This document shows positions 48,101 to 60,102 of a DNA stretch of 64,000 nt, piece by piece. Within the stretch, counting starts at the first letter, position 1; each line of letters starts with the position of its first letter. Position numbers and translations under genes: made by a program. The DNA lies in NCBI GenBank assembly GCA_020746835.1, contig JAGPNK010000002.1:2728001-2792000 (forward strand). The letters are read 5' to 3'. The notes beneath the pieces were generated by a model. That model saw only the letters and a program-made list of their open reading frames with translations, was not told the origin of the DNA and searched no databases. This stretch comes from Stachybotrys elegans (taxonomy: Eukaryota; Ascomycota; Sordariomycetes; Hypocreales; Stachybotryaceae).

Positions 48101-48879
48101 GAGATTTCATCTCCGAAATCACGCGCTGCCTAGAGAACTATCAAGATACAGACCGAGCAAACTTCAACAACTCTGACGATACGTTCGAGGACGAAAATTT
48201 TGCAGCTGCCATCCGCAAAGATCTGAGATCTCTCACCTCACAGGGCTTCGAGGGCTTCCAGGTCAAGGAGATGGGCGAAAAGAAGCTCAAAGGTCTTGAG
48301 AATCCGGAAGTTGTATACTCACTATACCCGCATGCATTGGCCGGCCGTATCGAGCACCACGCTCAGCATGAGCGCCGGGACGACAACACCACAGACAAAC
48401 CGAGCGCTCTTGCCCCAGGCGGTGGTGTTTTGTCGTTTGACCCAGCGCTGGTTTGGGGGCTGTGGAAGGTTAGTCTCCGGCTGGAGATGCTGTGCAGCAC
48501 GCTCGAGGAGGTTCGCAGCACGGGTCTCCAACCCCCTGAGACTGAGCTGCTGGAGCGTATCAAGACGCAAGGCAACGAGGTCTCTGAGCGGTTCTTGGTG
48601 AATTTCATGGAGCACCAAGTCGCCCGTATCGAGGTAAGCAGAACCCCCATCCTTGCTATATGACAGTACTCTAATTTATTACAGACATGCGTCTCGACTT
48701 TGGCGATGCGTCATCTTGCCAGAGGTGGCGGCGTTCTCCGAGAGCTCAACGAACTCCGCGGTCCCATGGCTAGCATCCTCGCCGTCTTTCTCGAACAGAA
48801 GCGAGAACTGGACCGGTACAAACAGAGGTACGGTGAGCTGCCTATTTCAGAAGTCGGTGACGACGACGAAACGGAATGA
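42125..48879 (+). CDS. CYR1: Adenylate cyclase, fungal membrane-associated type (RA-LRR-PP2C-cyclase)
   Basis: Four exons, 42125-42285, 42441-43125, 43282-48633 and 48685-48879, give 2130 residues. The enzyme makes cAMP for PKA signalling in nutrient sensing, growth and virulence-type development. Order: a Ser-rich disordered region (1-590); a Ras-association domain (about 594-695, PYCIRIFRSDGTFSTHSMPL); leucine-rich repeats (about 705-1075 and 1200-1325, split by a Ser-rich insert); a PP2C-like domain (about 1395-1685, LGLFDGQALSSGGSK, VANVGDAQAM); and the class III cyclase domain (about 1735-1920, VSIAFTDIKNSTTLWEMYP, EVKTEGDAFMVSFP), whose two Asp residues bind metal. The C-terminal tail (TCVSTLAMRHLARGGGVLREL) matches the region that in yeast binds the CAP protein. 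Intron 1 has a C12 run. Splices are canonical and the frame is continuous. Confidence 0.96.
42303..42314. repeat. C12 homopolymer in CYR1 intron 1
   Basis: Twelve consecutive C residues sit 17 nt downstream of the intron 1 donor, followed by a long C/T tract. Confidence 0.9.
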
Positions 48880-49693
48880 GTTCACAGCCAAACTTGACGA
48901 TGTCGCGAGTACGACGCCCATCTGGGGGAACCTTCGGCCCAGTCACCCGTATAGCCCACCAAGGACTTCACTGCCAAACGTCGAAGAGGTCAAACTGGGT
49001 CTACAGGCGGGCAGGGCTGGCATTAATTTCACTTTTTACCTGTATGATCGATACCCCAAGTCTATCGAGGTCAGTCGGCTTATCGATGAGCGGATGCGCA
49101 TGCATTGTCTCAATCTTGACATTTCTTAATTCGTGGGAGTTGTGGTGTTCTTGTACACGCGGGAAGCTAGTGTTTATTACCTGTATTCGACAATGGGTAT
49201 GTTTCGCCCTTCTGGGAGACGCGGAATGGCCTGGAACAAAAGAGGGAAGCAGGAAGCAGGGCAGGAAAAGAGGGGGGGCAAAAGGAGGAAGCGGGTGGTT
49301 CTCAGTACTGGTGGTGGTTATCGTCGTTTCGGGGTCTTGCCATCAGCGCCGACCGCTTATGACACTGGCGTTTTGAGGAGGGAGAGAAAGACTCATGGCT
49401 CTCCCTATTTGGCATATGCATAGTTTCATGTTTCTTGGGGCGCTTGTAGCACAGCAAAGACATCACTCTCTTAGTGGTGCATAAGGCATGAAATGGCTTT
49501 TGGAATAAGACCATGTGGTAATTGCAGTTGTATTGGTGATTTGAATATCAGATGACAAGACCCAAGGCACTTTTCTACAGACGCCCGTGCAATGCTCTTA
49601 GAAGCTATACCGTGAAGTGGAAGCTTTGCATGTGATTGATTCGGCTAAGATCATTATACGTATTATTTATTACATGGATGGTTCTGCGCAGAA
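48880..49693. other. Convergent spacer, CYR1 / ALG12 3' flanks
   Basis: An 814-bp region between convergent genes; no gene or RNA recognised. Confidence 0.55.
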
Positions 49694-51519
49694 TCACGCT
49701 TGGTCCTTGATGCGCTTCATGATACGGATCTGCGGCGCCATTCGAGGTCCAGCCCACCAGCCACCAGTAAACTTCCTGACTGTGTCTCGGACTTGGCGAA
49801 TAGCGGCGCCCTTGCCGAGTATCAAGTCCTGTCCGCCAGCACCATCGCCCCCGCCTGCTTCGATATCAACCTGGCCGTAGCCCGGCCGAAGAACCTCTAT
49901 GCCGGCATAACCCTCCACAATGCCGATCACCTCCCAATTCCCGAGAGGCTTCGCAGGGTCCTCGGCAAGAGCATAGTCAAAAGTGCTCCAGAAGCGCGTC
50001 CATTGCAGCTTGGTGGGGTCTTCAGTCTTGTCAAAGAGGACGAGCGGCGCCGAGGACTCGGACTCAACGCTGGGAGGGGTGTCGTAGAGCGCGAGAGGCA
50101 GACCCGCGGGGTTCTGGCCGAAGAGGGTGAGCCCCGTCATGCAGGTGAGAACGTCTGCGTGCACGGAGACGGCGGCGGCGGAGCCGTCCTTGGGGAGCAG
50201 GGAGTACAGCTGCGATAGCGCATCGCCTCCGGGGTAGTTGAGCGAAGACAGGAGAAGCATGGCCACGCTGGCGGCAAAGCTGGCAAGCACGGAGCCGCAG
50301 AGCACGAGAGAGGCCAGGGCGTACATGAGGGACTTGGCCCGTCTAGTGAAGATGGAGTTGGCGCCCAGAGCGGCGGCGGCTGTCAGAGAGGGGACCACGT
50401 AGAAGATGAAGCGTGCTTCTTTATGTGGCTGGAAGGAGTAAATAGCCACGAACAGGATGTTGGGTATCACAAGGTCTCTAGCTGGGCGCGACGTTGCTGG
50501 ATTTACCAGTGATAAGAGAACCATGGGAGGGGTCAGCGGGTTCAGCAGCAGACGCGGGAGAGCAGACGTGAAGTAGTAGTGCCACGGCGAGACGCCCCAG
50601 TTGGAGGAAGACCCGAGGACGGCGTTGTAGTAAAAGCCCCAGAGCTCCGGCCACAGGGGCTTCTGCCAGAAGTAGGAGTCGATGGGGACAGAGAGCGCGA
50701 GGGATGCGAGGAAGGACACGGCAAAGACCGGGATGAGGCTGCGCAGCGTGATTCGCGACGTAAGAAGAAGGTACAGCGCCGTGGTGGCGAGGAGGATGGC
50801 CAGCTCAGAGCGGAAGATGGCGGTAGCGAAGACGAGGAGGCCTATTGCTGGGTTTCGACGACTTGGTGGCTGACCGGGTTGAGGTGCTGGGAGTAGGAAC
50901 GCAGCAGCGAGAGTTGCTTGGGCGCTTGTTAGCATGGAGGTGTTCGTTTGAGTAGGATGGAGATAAGGGGCTCATACTCAGACCGAAGGCAAACATATTG
51001 GGGAGCGTTCTTGTCAGGTAATATGCGATATGGAACTGGGACATGAGCAGTACAACCCACCAGCTTGCCGCGGCGGCGCCAAAAGCGGCGGCGAGGGCAT
51101 TCCGAAACACAAGCAGACAAGCCGCGTTGAACAAGCCCAGCACGCCGCGGACGATGAGCTGGGCGTGGGGGAAGCCAAGGAGGGCAAGGAGCGGCTGCGA
51201 GACGCCGGCGAGCAGGACGGGGCCGACGAAGGTGCGGGGCACGGCGCCGGGAAAGGTAGAGTGGTCGTAGGCGAGGGCAATGCGGCGCGACGCGTCGGCG
51301 ACGGGCGTGCCGTAGACGAGGACGTCGTGCGTGGCCTGCAGGTTGAAGGACTCTTCGACCTTGGTGTAGGGCGCGATGAGGAGGTGCAGGAGGGGGATGA
51401 AGAGGAGGAGGGAGGTGATGAGGATGTCTGGCGGGGGGGCTCTGTTAGTGATACTGCTTGTCTTTTTGGTTGTTGGGAGAGGGAAGGAATGGATAGGAGG
51501 GCTTACCGAGAGGCTTCAT
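49694..51519 (-). CDS. ALG12: ALG12, dolichyl-P-mannose:Man7GlcNAc2-PP-dolichol alpha-1,6-mannosyltransferase
   Basis: Exons 51519-51507, 51427-50978 and 50916-49694 give 561 residues. ALG12 (GT22) adds the eighth mannose to the lipid-linked oligosaccharide on the lumenal face of the ER. The conserved lumenal-loop signature PYTKVEESFNLQATHDVL, then YDHSTFPGAVPRTFVGP, is diagnostic for ALG12 over ALG9 and GPI mannosyltransferases. PHKEARFIFYVVP is the second GT22 motif. About ten hydrophobic spans are visible. The first exon is only 13 nt (MKPL plus one base), and exon 3 starts at 50916 so that the junction reads FGLTTLAAAFLLP. It acts downstream of NUS1-dependent dolichol synthesis, also encoded in this window. 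Confidence 0.92.
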
Positions 51520-52142
51520 GGTGGTGAGGTTGGTAGGCGAGTGAAAGGAGGTCTTATGTATGGTTGACGGATGGTGCCATTGGCTTGTGAAGGAGGAACA
51601 GAGCCAAGTAGGAATGATCTGGGTATCTGAGGCGATGAAAGATGTGCGTCTTCTGGGGGGCCCTAGCTCTGCGGTGGCGCTGGGGTGCAGAGATGGAGCG
51701 TCAGCCGCCTAGCAAGTTCTCATGGGTTTTTGAAGCTGATGATGGGTGAGGAGGAGTCTGTCTGTCTTACATTGTTAGCAGAAAGGTCCTTCTTCAACAA
51801 AGGGGGCAGCAATTATGCTGGATAGGTACTCAACTGGTTTAATCTTGACTGACATTCGTTTCTCTCCCTTTTCCTGTATCCTTTTTTTTTATTCCTTTTA
51901 TTTCTTTTTTAAATTATGATCGCATCAACCCATGGTGTTGAAGAAAGCAACCCCCTTCAGCACCCTCGAGGCAGGCACAACGCTTCACACCACCTTACGT
52001 AACCCGCCTACATACGTATCCTGGCATCCCACCGTCAGAACACGCTGCCCGATATCAAAACCACCCATCGCATCTCCATACGCCCATCCACATCCGCATT
52101 CGCCTCTCAGTCTCGCCCTCGCCTCGCAGCGCGCATTCCACA
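51520..52142. promoter_or_regulatory. Shared divergent promoter region, ALG12 / YOS1
   Basis: This 623-bp gap lies between two divergently transcribed secretory-pathway genes. It has a T-rich patch at 51880-51912. No coding frame is supported. Confidence 0.5.
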
Positions 52143-52633
52143 ATGGTCCTCGGCAACTTCCTCTACGGTGCGCACCGCCCGCCCTCGTGATCGTCGGCTT
52201 TCCTAACCTCGCTCCCCCCTCTACAGTGGCCTGCCTCCTCATCAATGCCGTCGCCATCCTCTCCGAAGACCGCTTCCTCGCACGCAGTACGCAAGCCCGC
52301 CCTCGCCCTCTCATGTTGCCCTTCCCACCATCTCTCTAACCTCGTCTCGCTGCGGCAGTAAATCTCTCACCCGCCTCCTACGATCCCGCCTTTGGCGCAA
52401 GTCCCGACGGCAGCGTTCGACTACGCATCATCCACCTCATCGCCAGTATACGGACACTCATGCGGAGTACGTTGACACCCAAGCCCGTCCCTTCCATCTC
52501 TCCATCTACCTGCGCGCGCTTCCTCCCTTCCTACCACTGCCGGTATATATCCACCCGAAGCTAACCGTAGCTGCCAGTGCCTCTGATATTCGCAAACTCC
52601 GTCATTATCCTCTACGAGCTGGTGCTGGGATGA
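52143..52633 (+). CDS. YOS1: YOS1-like ER-Golgi transport protein (IER3IP1 homologue)
   Basis: Four short exons, 52143-52167, 52227-52286, 52359-52466 and 52578-52633, give 82 residues. Yos1 is a small Yip1/Yif1-associated membrane protein needed for COPII-dependent ER-to-Golgi transport. The N-terminal span MVLGNFLYVACLLINAVAIL with SEDRFLARI and the C-terminal span PLIFANSVIILYELVLG bracket the conserved IRTLMRMPL motif. All exon junctions are phase 1 and complete Val, Ile and Met codons. In exon 4 the AG at 52576-52577 is used, not the one at 52569-52570, which would break the frame. Longest exon 108 nt: easily missed by gene finders. Confidence 0.93.
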
Positions 52634-53479
52634 ACAGGTCAAACCCACAACAAAAACAGGAGCTTATTGCATGATTACGACTTGGGACAGAGTGCGGGAT
52701 GAAATAACTTGTGTATTATCATTTGCCCTCCGGCGAACAGGAGTCCCGGCGTTGAAAATAAAGGGAAGCATTTACGCCCATTGGTGGATAAGCTGTCCAG
52801 GCAGGAACGCAGCACCTTGCTTTGAAATAGAACGCAACATGATAAACCCATCCGCTATCTTGAATCAGCCACTGCTAGATCGCTCTGCCAGAGTCTTTGT
52901 TTCCTTTCCTTTCCTTTCCTTTCCTTCCTTCTTTGCTTGTATCCTTTCTCCCCTTTTCTTGGAATGTCTTGGATGCGGGCGAACCGCAACAGGAAGTATA
53001 CCGCCCTTCTCATCTAGTCGCCGCTATCGTACAACTACAGCAGTAGATGGACCAGGTTTCATGCCGGCACTCGATGTGCCTCACAAAGCTCGTGCCCTCG
53101 ATGGGCCGCCACATCTCGCTTCATCCCTTCCTCCTTTCCTCCCTCTCATGTTGCCAAAGCGCCCGTACGAAGCAAATGGGTCGTCAACCGACAACGGTCC
53201 TAGTAGCTCCATCGCGCCTTGAAATCCCGTCTTCCGACCAGAAGGATGATGCCGAAGCCCGCTGCTAATGCTGAAGAAATCTCATTAAAATATCAACAAG
53301 ATCAGAATAGAATTACGCGTAGGATCCACCGCCTTCTACCGTCGCAAAGAAGCTGGAAGGGTATCCGGTGAGGCCCAGGTCAGATAGGCCGTCCCAAAAA
53401 ATTCAAAATAAAGATTCGCTGTGAACCCCCCCTGCCGGCATCAAAGGTACATCGGCGTAATCGTGTTCGAGTCGACCTC
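52634..53479. other. Convergent spacer, YOS1 / creB 3' flanks
   Basis: An 846-bp region containing a (TTTCC)5 repeat at 52900-52924; no gene recognised. Confidence 0.55.
52900..52924. repeat. (TTTCC)5 microsatellite
   Basis: Five perfect pentamer units in the convergent spacer. Confidence 0.95.
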
Positions 53480-55716
53480 CTAGGAAAGGACGTTGGTACT
53501 CTTTTTCCGGCCCAGCGTCATACTGAGGCGGCCAAGCCGCTTCTCGTTCTTGTCCGGCCTCTCTCCACTGTCGCTATGGCCATTTTCCGAACTGCCGCTT
53601 GCGACTCGGTCCTTGAAGAAGCTGAAACTCTTTCTGGACAACGACTTGCTACCTCGCTTGGAGCGGTCGAGTGCTCCGGGGCTGTCGATGCTTTCGCCAT
53701 TCCTCCGGGCCTCGTCATCAAATGTCTTGGGCAGCCCCTCAGTCGTCAACTTGGGGGCTGGCTTGCCAGTATCCGCACGAGTCAGGCCCACGGATGCTGG
53801 GATGGGAGGAACAGGCGGTATCGTGATGTCGGGTGCCGTGGTGGCATGCGCCAGCTGCTCCAAGGGTGCGTGTTCCGGCATGGTGGCCATGGGTTGCGTG
53901 GTTTGGCGCTTCAGTGGTACCGGTTCGCCGTTCTTGTCTCCGTCCTCTTGCGCCAAGTTGGCAGCCTGGTTTGCTAGCTTCACCTCTTCCATGCCCTCTG
54001 CCTCCTGTTCCTTCCGTACCTTCTCAAAGGTAGTTTCTTGGTAGAACAGGACATAGGCCGTGGCCATGCCAGGTTTGTCACCAAAGAAGTTTCGCACAAA
54101 GTGCTTGTCCACGGGCTCCACCATCTCGTCATCGAACAAGAGCCAGCCGCGGTCCTTGGTCTTGATGATGGAGACATAGTGACCGTGGTACGCGTTTCCG
54201 CCAATGTGCACCACTACGGCGTATAGCTCGTACAACCTGTCAGGGTCCTCGGCTTCGTCCGTCGTGTTGAACATGCGCAGGTGGTACGGGTACACGACGC
54301 GGTGGAACAGTTTCTGCAGGCGACTATAGTCCTCGGTGTATTTGAACCTCTTGAGGTGCAACGTCAGGACCTTGGGCAACCGCTTCACCTTCATTCGCTT
54401 TTCGGCCTCCTGAAGCCCTCCGCAGCGGTCGCAGTGGAATTTGTTGCGCTCGCACAGCATTTCCTCGGCCGAGAACTTGCGCAGACAGGATGTTACTGAT
54501 GAATGCTCGTCGAGGTCGATTGACAAATCGAGGAATGTCTCGTCTCGCTGAGACGCTGTTTCACAAGTAAGGCACTTGGTTTCCGACGTAAGCAGGCCTT
54601 CGAATATGTCATGCACCCATCCTGTCATGGAATTGGACAGCCCGTTGGCCATGACAGAGTCTAGGACGTTGTCGACAGACTTTATCAGGCCGTTTTGCGC
54701 CTGCTGCTGCTCCTGCATCTTCCTGGCATTCGCCTCGACGTTGGCAATGACATCGTTGAGAACGAGACCATAGAACTCGTGAGCGTCCTGGTGCATTGAT
54801 GTACGGAACATTTCGTTGTCGCGCTTGAATATCTCGAGGAAGCGCTGCGGGCTAAGAACACCGGTCCGCGTCTGGCTGTCGATCAAGGCCAGGAAGATGT
54901 CCTTGAGGCCGGTAAATGTGCATTCGTCCATGCCATATGCGGTGGCATTCTCCTTGGCCAGCTCAAGAATGGGTCCCTTGAGCATGGCTTGCTTCTTCTT
55001 GTATTCTGGGCTGTCGGGCTTGTCCTCGGGTCGGACTCCGACCTGGCCTGGGACAGCCTGGCCGGCGTTGATGGCTTGCCTCTGCTTCAGTACCTGCGCA
55101 TTGGTCAAGCCCTTCTGCTTGTTCTGTCCGTTGGCGGCATTGGGGGCCATGGGGGGTCGAATCGTAACGTTGACCTTCGGCCGTGAGCCATTGGGCAGAT
55201 CGGGGTAATTGATGACATGGTCTCGGAACAAGTCGTTGTAGAACAGAGCCTGGACGATGGAGTTGCAATAGCTGCGTTCAAGTCAGTGAGAACTTTGGAT
55301 GCAAGTGCGTAAGGAGGCCGTACCAAGTATTTCCAAACTAGGGCGCAGGTCAGTACAGAATCCAGATGGAACGAAGGTGGGAGGTAAGGGAACAAGCTAG
55401 ACATGTACGTACGTTCTCGAAACCATAGAACCTGTCGCTGCCATCCTCTCGCAGCGGCCCTGCATGCTGCAGCATCTTTTCTAGGGGGGTAATCTCAAGG
55501 CTCGCCTGCTCTTCCTTCTTCTTGTTGGCGGCCGTCTCCTTGGCGGCAGCATTGGAGGAAGCCTGGGGTACGATTGCGTTAGCGAGCTGTGGCTGAATGC
55601 GGGCAGGGCGCGAAGCATTGGAACTCGTGAGGAGAGAACCGAGGTCGCGAACGAGAATTATGGGTGTCGGGACGCACCGAGCCGGCATTTTTGATCTTAT
55701 TGAAGAAGCTAGACAT
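53480..55716 (-). CDS. creB: Ubiquitin-specific protease of the UBP9/UBP13-USP12/46 family (CreB)
   Basis: Exons 55716-55678, 55562-55413, 55337-55324 and 55271-53480 give 664 residues. CreB is the deubiquitinase that, with CreC, sustains carbon catabolite repression in Aspergillus. The Cys box [18 protein letters not shown] (catalytic C68) spans exons 3 and 4; exon 3 is only 14 nt and the C68 codon is split TG|C. The His box [12 protein letters not shown] carries catalytic H432. A zinc-binding pair of CxxC motifs (KCLTC at 301-304, HCDRC at 348-351) lies between. A coiled coil ([20 protein letters not shown]) and a Ser-rich tail follow, as in CreB. The N-terminus [13 protein letters not shown] is also typical. 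Deubiquitinase assignment is firm; the repression role is inferred from orthology. Confidence 0.93.
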
Positions 55717-56695
55717 GTTGGCGGTGGGAGGAGTTGTTATCGCGGCGACAGGCCGCGATCGGTGCTCAGTCGATCTCGGAGGAGGGGTTTGGGGGTAACG
55801 TAAGATGTCGAAGGGACGAGAAGGCTGATATCGAAGGAGGGGTAGAGAAGTTGGAAGAGGTTGTGTGACGAGACTCGAGAGGATGAGGCGACGGGATGGG
55901 CGAGGAGGGATGTGGACGGAGCAGGTCGGCAGCAGCAGGTGCTGCGCAACAGCCGCTTAGGGTACTCGCCGGACGTCGATGCAGAGTGTCATGTGTGGTG
56001 GCCAGGGACAGTCGTCGTCAAGGAGTCGGCAGCGGGGGAGCAATCGAGTCGGTGTTCGAGATTGAAGCCAAACAGGAACCAGAAGCAGCAGCGGGATCAC
56101 ACGAGAGGAGGAGGAGCTGAGGGATTCGAGGATGAGGGAGACCGAGCAGGCGGCGAAACCGTCGATCGGATCGCCTTAGACCGAGAAAGGCAGCGCCCCT
56201 AGCGCCGAGCGGCAGAAACGGTTTGGTTGGTCCGGAGGCGGGTCAGCAGCGAACGGGGGGAAGAGCGAAGGAGGGGAGGGAATTGTTCAGGGTATCCTAC
56301 CTAATGCCTGCAGGCTGTACCTACCTGCCTATGTATGGTACCTAAGGTATGTAATCTGGCGTTACAGGTGCCTACAGTGGTGGTAGTAGGTACCGGCAAC
56401 AGGCAAGGGAAATGAACAGTGGCGGAGGAACGCGGGGAAGAGATGTAGGTAGGCCTTGTCGAAGGAAGAGAGCCAAGGGGGATACAGTAGGAATAGGTAG
56501 GCAAGGTAGGCAGGATTCGGATAGTCGGCCAGGGAGGACCGCCAGAGGGAAGTTAGCTGGACGAAGTGAACGAGGCCTGGTGTCCGGATTGAGAGGAGAT
56601 GGATTGGTATGAGGTAGGGGTGTGTCCAACTAATAAACAATGGCAATTGTGGGCAGGTTGTTTATCTTTGCGTTGCAACGCCGACCAGGGACGGG

Positions 56696-56745
56696 GATGC
56701 GATGCGATGCAGTGCGGTGCGATACGGTACGATACGCTGCAATGC
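56696..56745. repeat. Degenerate pentamer tandem, GATGC/GATAC-like
   Basis: Ten consecutive pentamers: GATGC x3, AGTGC, GGTGC, GATAC, GGTAC, GATAC, GCTGC, AATGC. The array is strongly in register but decayed. Confidence 0.85.
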
Positions 56746-57250
56746 TACGGTAAACCTACCTAACAAGGTATCCACGGTCACTTCAGCGTTATGATGCTAT
56801 ACATATTGTAGTAGGTAGGCATGTACCTGTCCTGTACTCTGTAGGTTGGCACCAAAGACAAAAACGCCCCACCACCACGACATCACCGTGGGTTTACTGG
56901 CAGGCAGGTGGGAACCGAGAACCGGGGCTGAGGATAAAGGAAGGAAAGGAAAGAGAAGGCAACAGAGAAGCACCGCTGGGGGGGCCGGAAAAAAGAGGAA
57001 GGGAAAAGCGCGCGCGAGCGGGAAACGGGTGAGCAAGGAAAGGGTCGAGTAAGGACGGATACTACCAAACTGTGTAGGCTGCAGCGCCAAGAAAGGCAAC
57101 CCGAAGCAGCCAGGTGGGAACGAGAATTCCGCTACTACGACAGTGGATGGAGAGAAATACTGGGGGATGAGCTATGGGTGGTGGGGGAGAAGGCTGGGGG
57201 AATCCGCTGGTGGGAGCCAGGGCGCGTGGTTTGTGGCAGGGGTCCACTGG

Positions 57251-57280
57251 CCTGCCCTGGTCTGCCCTGGCCTGCCCTGG
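57251..57280. repeat. 10-bp tandem repeat (CCTGCCCTGG)3
   Basis: Three units with one substitution (the second begins TCTG). Confidence 0.9.
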
Positions 57281-57552
57281 GACCCTCCACTATTACCACC
57301 GCCTTGCACCACCTCGTCGTCCCAACGTCGCTAAGAATGGTCTCCCAGTCGAATGGCTGCCACCGGAATTACAAAGCCACCTACACAAACCCCGGGGTCC
57401 GGACCATTCGGTCATCCACTGGCATACGGGTTGCTCCGGGTTCAGTCCTTCTTGACCGAGGCCACAGGAAAGGAAAGGATGGAATCCTCGGGAACAGGTG
57501 ACGAAATGTCACATTGGCAGTATGTAAACCTGTGTAGGGGACCAGGTCTTGC

Positions 57553-57588
57553 ATCCATCCATCCATCCAGCCAACCAACCAACCAACC
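57553..57588. repeat. Adjacent tetranucleotide repeats (ATCC)n and (AACC)n
   Basis: About four ATCC units are followed by about four AACC units, separated by AGCC. Confidence 0.9.
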
Positions 57589-60102
57589 ATCCTTGAATGC
57601 TCCCTAAAAGCTTGCCTGCCTACTTTTACCCTGTGGGTATAAACGCCCAGTCCAGACTCTCGTCGCCCTCCTTGGATCGTGTGATGGTGCATTTCCCCCA
57701 GGGGCTTGCCTGTGTTTGGTCCCCGCGATTTCAGCCACAGCCGACGTGCCGTCGAGACGTCCCAACCAATTCAGGGCTGCTATTTGACTGCAGTTGTAGG
57801 TTGCTTCTCCAAGCTGCCTGTAGGTTCAGCCGTTCCAATCTCCTGGCGCCACACACACAGGCAGCGGCAACCTCTTCACTTTCTGCACATCATTGGCTGA
57901 GTACTTAGTTTTGTTTCCATTTCTTTAGCCCTCTCTTCTGCCAGCTGGGTCATCCCCGACCCGCAAGTGCATGCAATCCCTCGCTTTCTGTTGCGTTGAA
58001 GGAGGGGACTTTGCTTCCAGAACCACAGCGATCCCGCCGCCCCTCTCTTTCCCTCCCCTCCCTCGGATAGCTCTGGCTCCATCGAATGGTTCTGCGTGCG
58101 CTCTGCCTTGCATGTGTGTACTAGGCACTTTAGCCGAACCGATCAGTCAGCCAGCAGCGCAGCGCAGCGTGGCCACGACCATCCGTCGGCGTCGGCGTCT
58201 GCGCCTGTGTCTGGCAGGCCCAATCGACGTTGCTCTGCGCTCGTGGGTTGTCCCCATAGACGCAGAAGCAACCCACCACAACCGGCACACGCGATGAGAG
58301 CGTTACACTACATTAGCTACCACACCGACAAGCCGCTGCTCAACCGCTCTTTGTCGCCCTCTTCCCTGAGCCAGGGCCCCTCTCGTTCGTCATAAATACC
58401 GGGTCTGTCCGTTACACGGGGCAATAGGCTGCTGCTTGCATGACATGGCGACAACCAACATCATCATCATCATCCACCACCGCCTCGCCCAAAAGTCTCC
58501 CATCGTCATGTTGACTGGCAAAGGTGCTCAGCCAAGCCCCTCCGTTCAAGTTCCCTCTCTCTTAGCGCAGGTGAGGGGTCCAAATAAGCAGTTGCTGCCC
58601 TGGTCTAAGCTACCCACTGATCTTGTTGGTGGATTTCAATTTCGACCCTCCTTGCCTCCCTCTCCTCCTCATCCTCCTCATCCTCCCCCTAGTCCCAGTC
58701 TTTCCATGACTAGTACCAAGCTGCTTACTTCAAGTCGTAGCGAGTAGCCGCTGGTCCTTCAGGCCTTTCTCTGTGCCACAGATCCAGGTTCCACGGGGTC
58801 TCTGCGCTGCTGACCTCTGCATCGTGACCGGCATCAATACATGCCCATATTCGGAAGTCTCCTCATTAACCCCTCGCTCTTCCCAGGTAGGCACTTCAGC
58901 CACGACACGACACGACATCTGTACAGGAGAGTCGACGCACATGCACCCTCCTGCATACAGCATACGGCTCACCATATAGCACATCCTTTCATGTCACCAT
59001 CCACCGGCATCTCTGTAGCCAATCACGGTCTTCACCCCGCTGTAGTCACCCGCTGTCCTGGAATCCTATCGCGAACCCATCCTCCCAAGTCGGCCCGGCT
59101 TCATCACCGCCTGTTTCTCGTGCTTTTTCTCGTGCTCGCCTCGTTGCTTGTGGGCACAGCCCGAGAGCCAGAAACCAGAAACCACACATGATGCATCACG
59201 CAGCACACATCACGAGATCACTGACAGCCCACCATCCCCAGATTCAGACTGCCCATGCCCTCCATCAGCGCTGCAATACATCGTCATCTTAGCGCATCGC
59301 TTTCTCCACTGTGGGCAGCTCCGTCGATAATTCGCTGTGATGCTAGGCCACCATCCCAGTCTCGTTAACTATAGTGCAAGCTATGACTACGGGGTCGCGG
59401 CCAAAGAGCTTTGACAGTTTTTCCTTATAGCCTCTGGCAGCCTTGCCATTGTCGACTCATGGCATTCTTCGGGGTACTCGCATGGCCTGGCGTGGTCGAA
59501 AATGCCGTCTTGCCACATTCAGGCAACCCTCTGCTCGTCACCCCCCCCGGCCACCGAGGTTGACTGAGAAGCCTAGTCCCCAACTCAATACCATTCAGTT
59601 TCTCGGTTTTATGTGCGGTTCCATCAGTGTCTGGCTTGAATTACATACACGAGGATTTCATCACGTGCACTTACCCACGAGGGTAGGTTGTCCAACAGGC
59701 GGCAGGTCGGATGTATTGAGTGGCGTTTCTAGCATCTTTTTAGAGCATCACTACGTTCAGGAATCAGCCTGTAAAGGATTGTCTGTGTACAATTACATGT
59801 GCTTAGCCTAGGGCTACAAGCATCTGTGATCCAATCAAGGTATGTGCCTATAAGGGGAGTATTGGCAACACGCCATAGGTACCGGCTAGGATAGGGTCGT
59901 CTACAGAACCACTTTGCCTACAATATCTGTTTGGAGTGAGATGGCATTCGACTTCATCACCAGCCTGGATTCCGTCATGCTCTTACGATACCCACATCAA
60001 CGCCGGTTGCTAAAGATTAAATTCAACTCGAAGCAGGTGGAAAAGATTATAGACATCAAGTATAAGCAATGCAGGCCTCCTACCAACTCACCGTCACCCC
60101 AA

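Larger units (their letters stand above)
55717..60102. other. 4.4-kb gene-free region upstream of creB
   Basis: No coding frame has domain or intron support. Nearest creB the DNA is G/A-rich on the plus strand (C/T-rich in the creB direction), consistent with its leader and promoter. It contains TACCTA-type motifs at 56296-56350 and 56755-56830, a degenerate GATGC repeat (56696-56745), a 10-bp repeat (57251-57280) and tetranucleotide repeats (57553-57588). The PIC2-side end holds the 3' flank of that gene. Confidence 0.55.
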
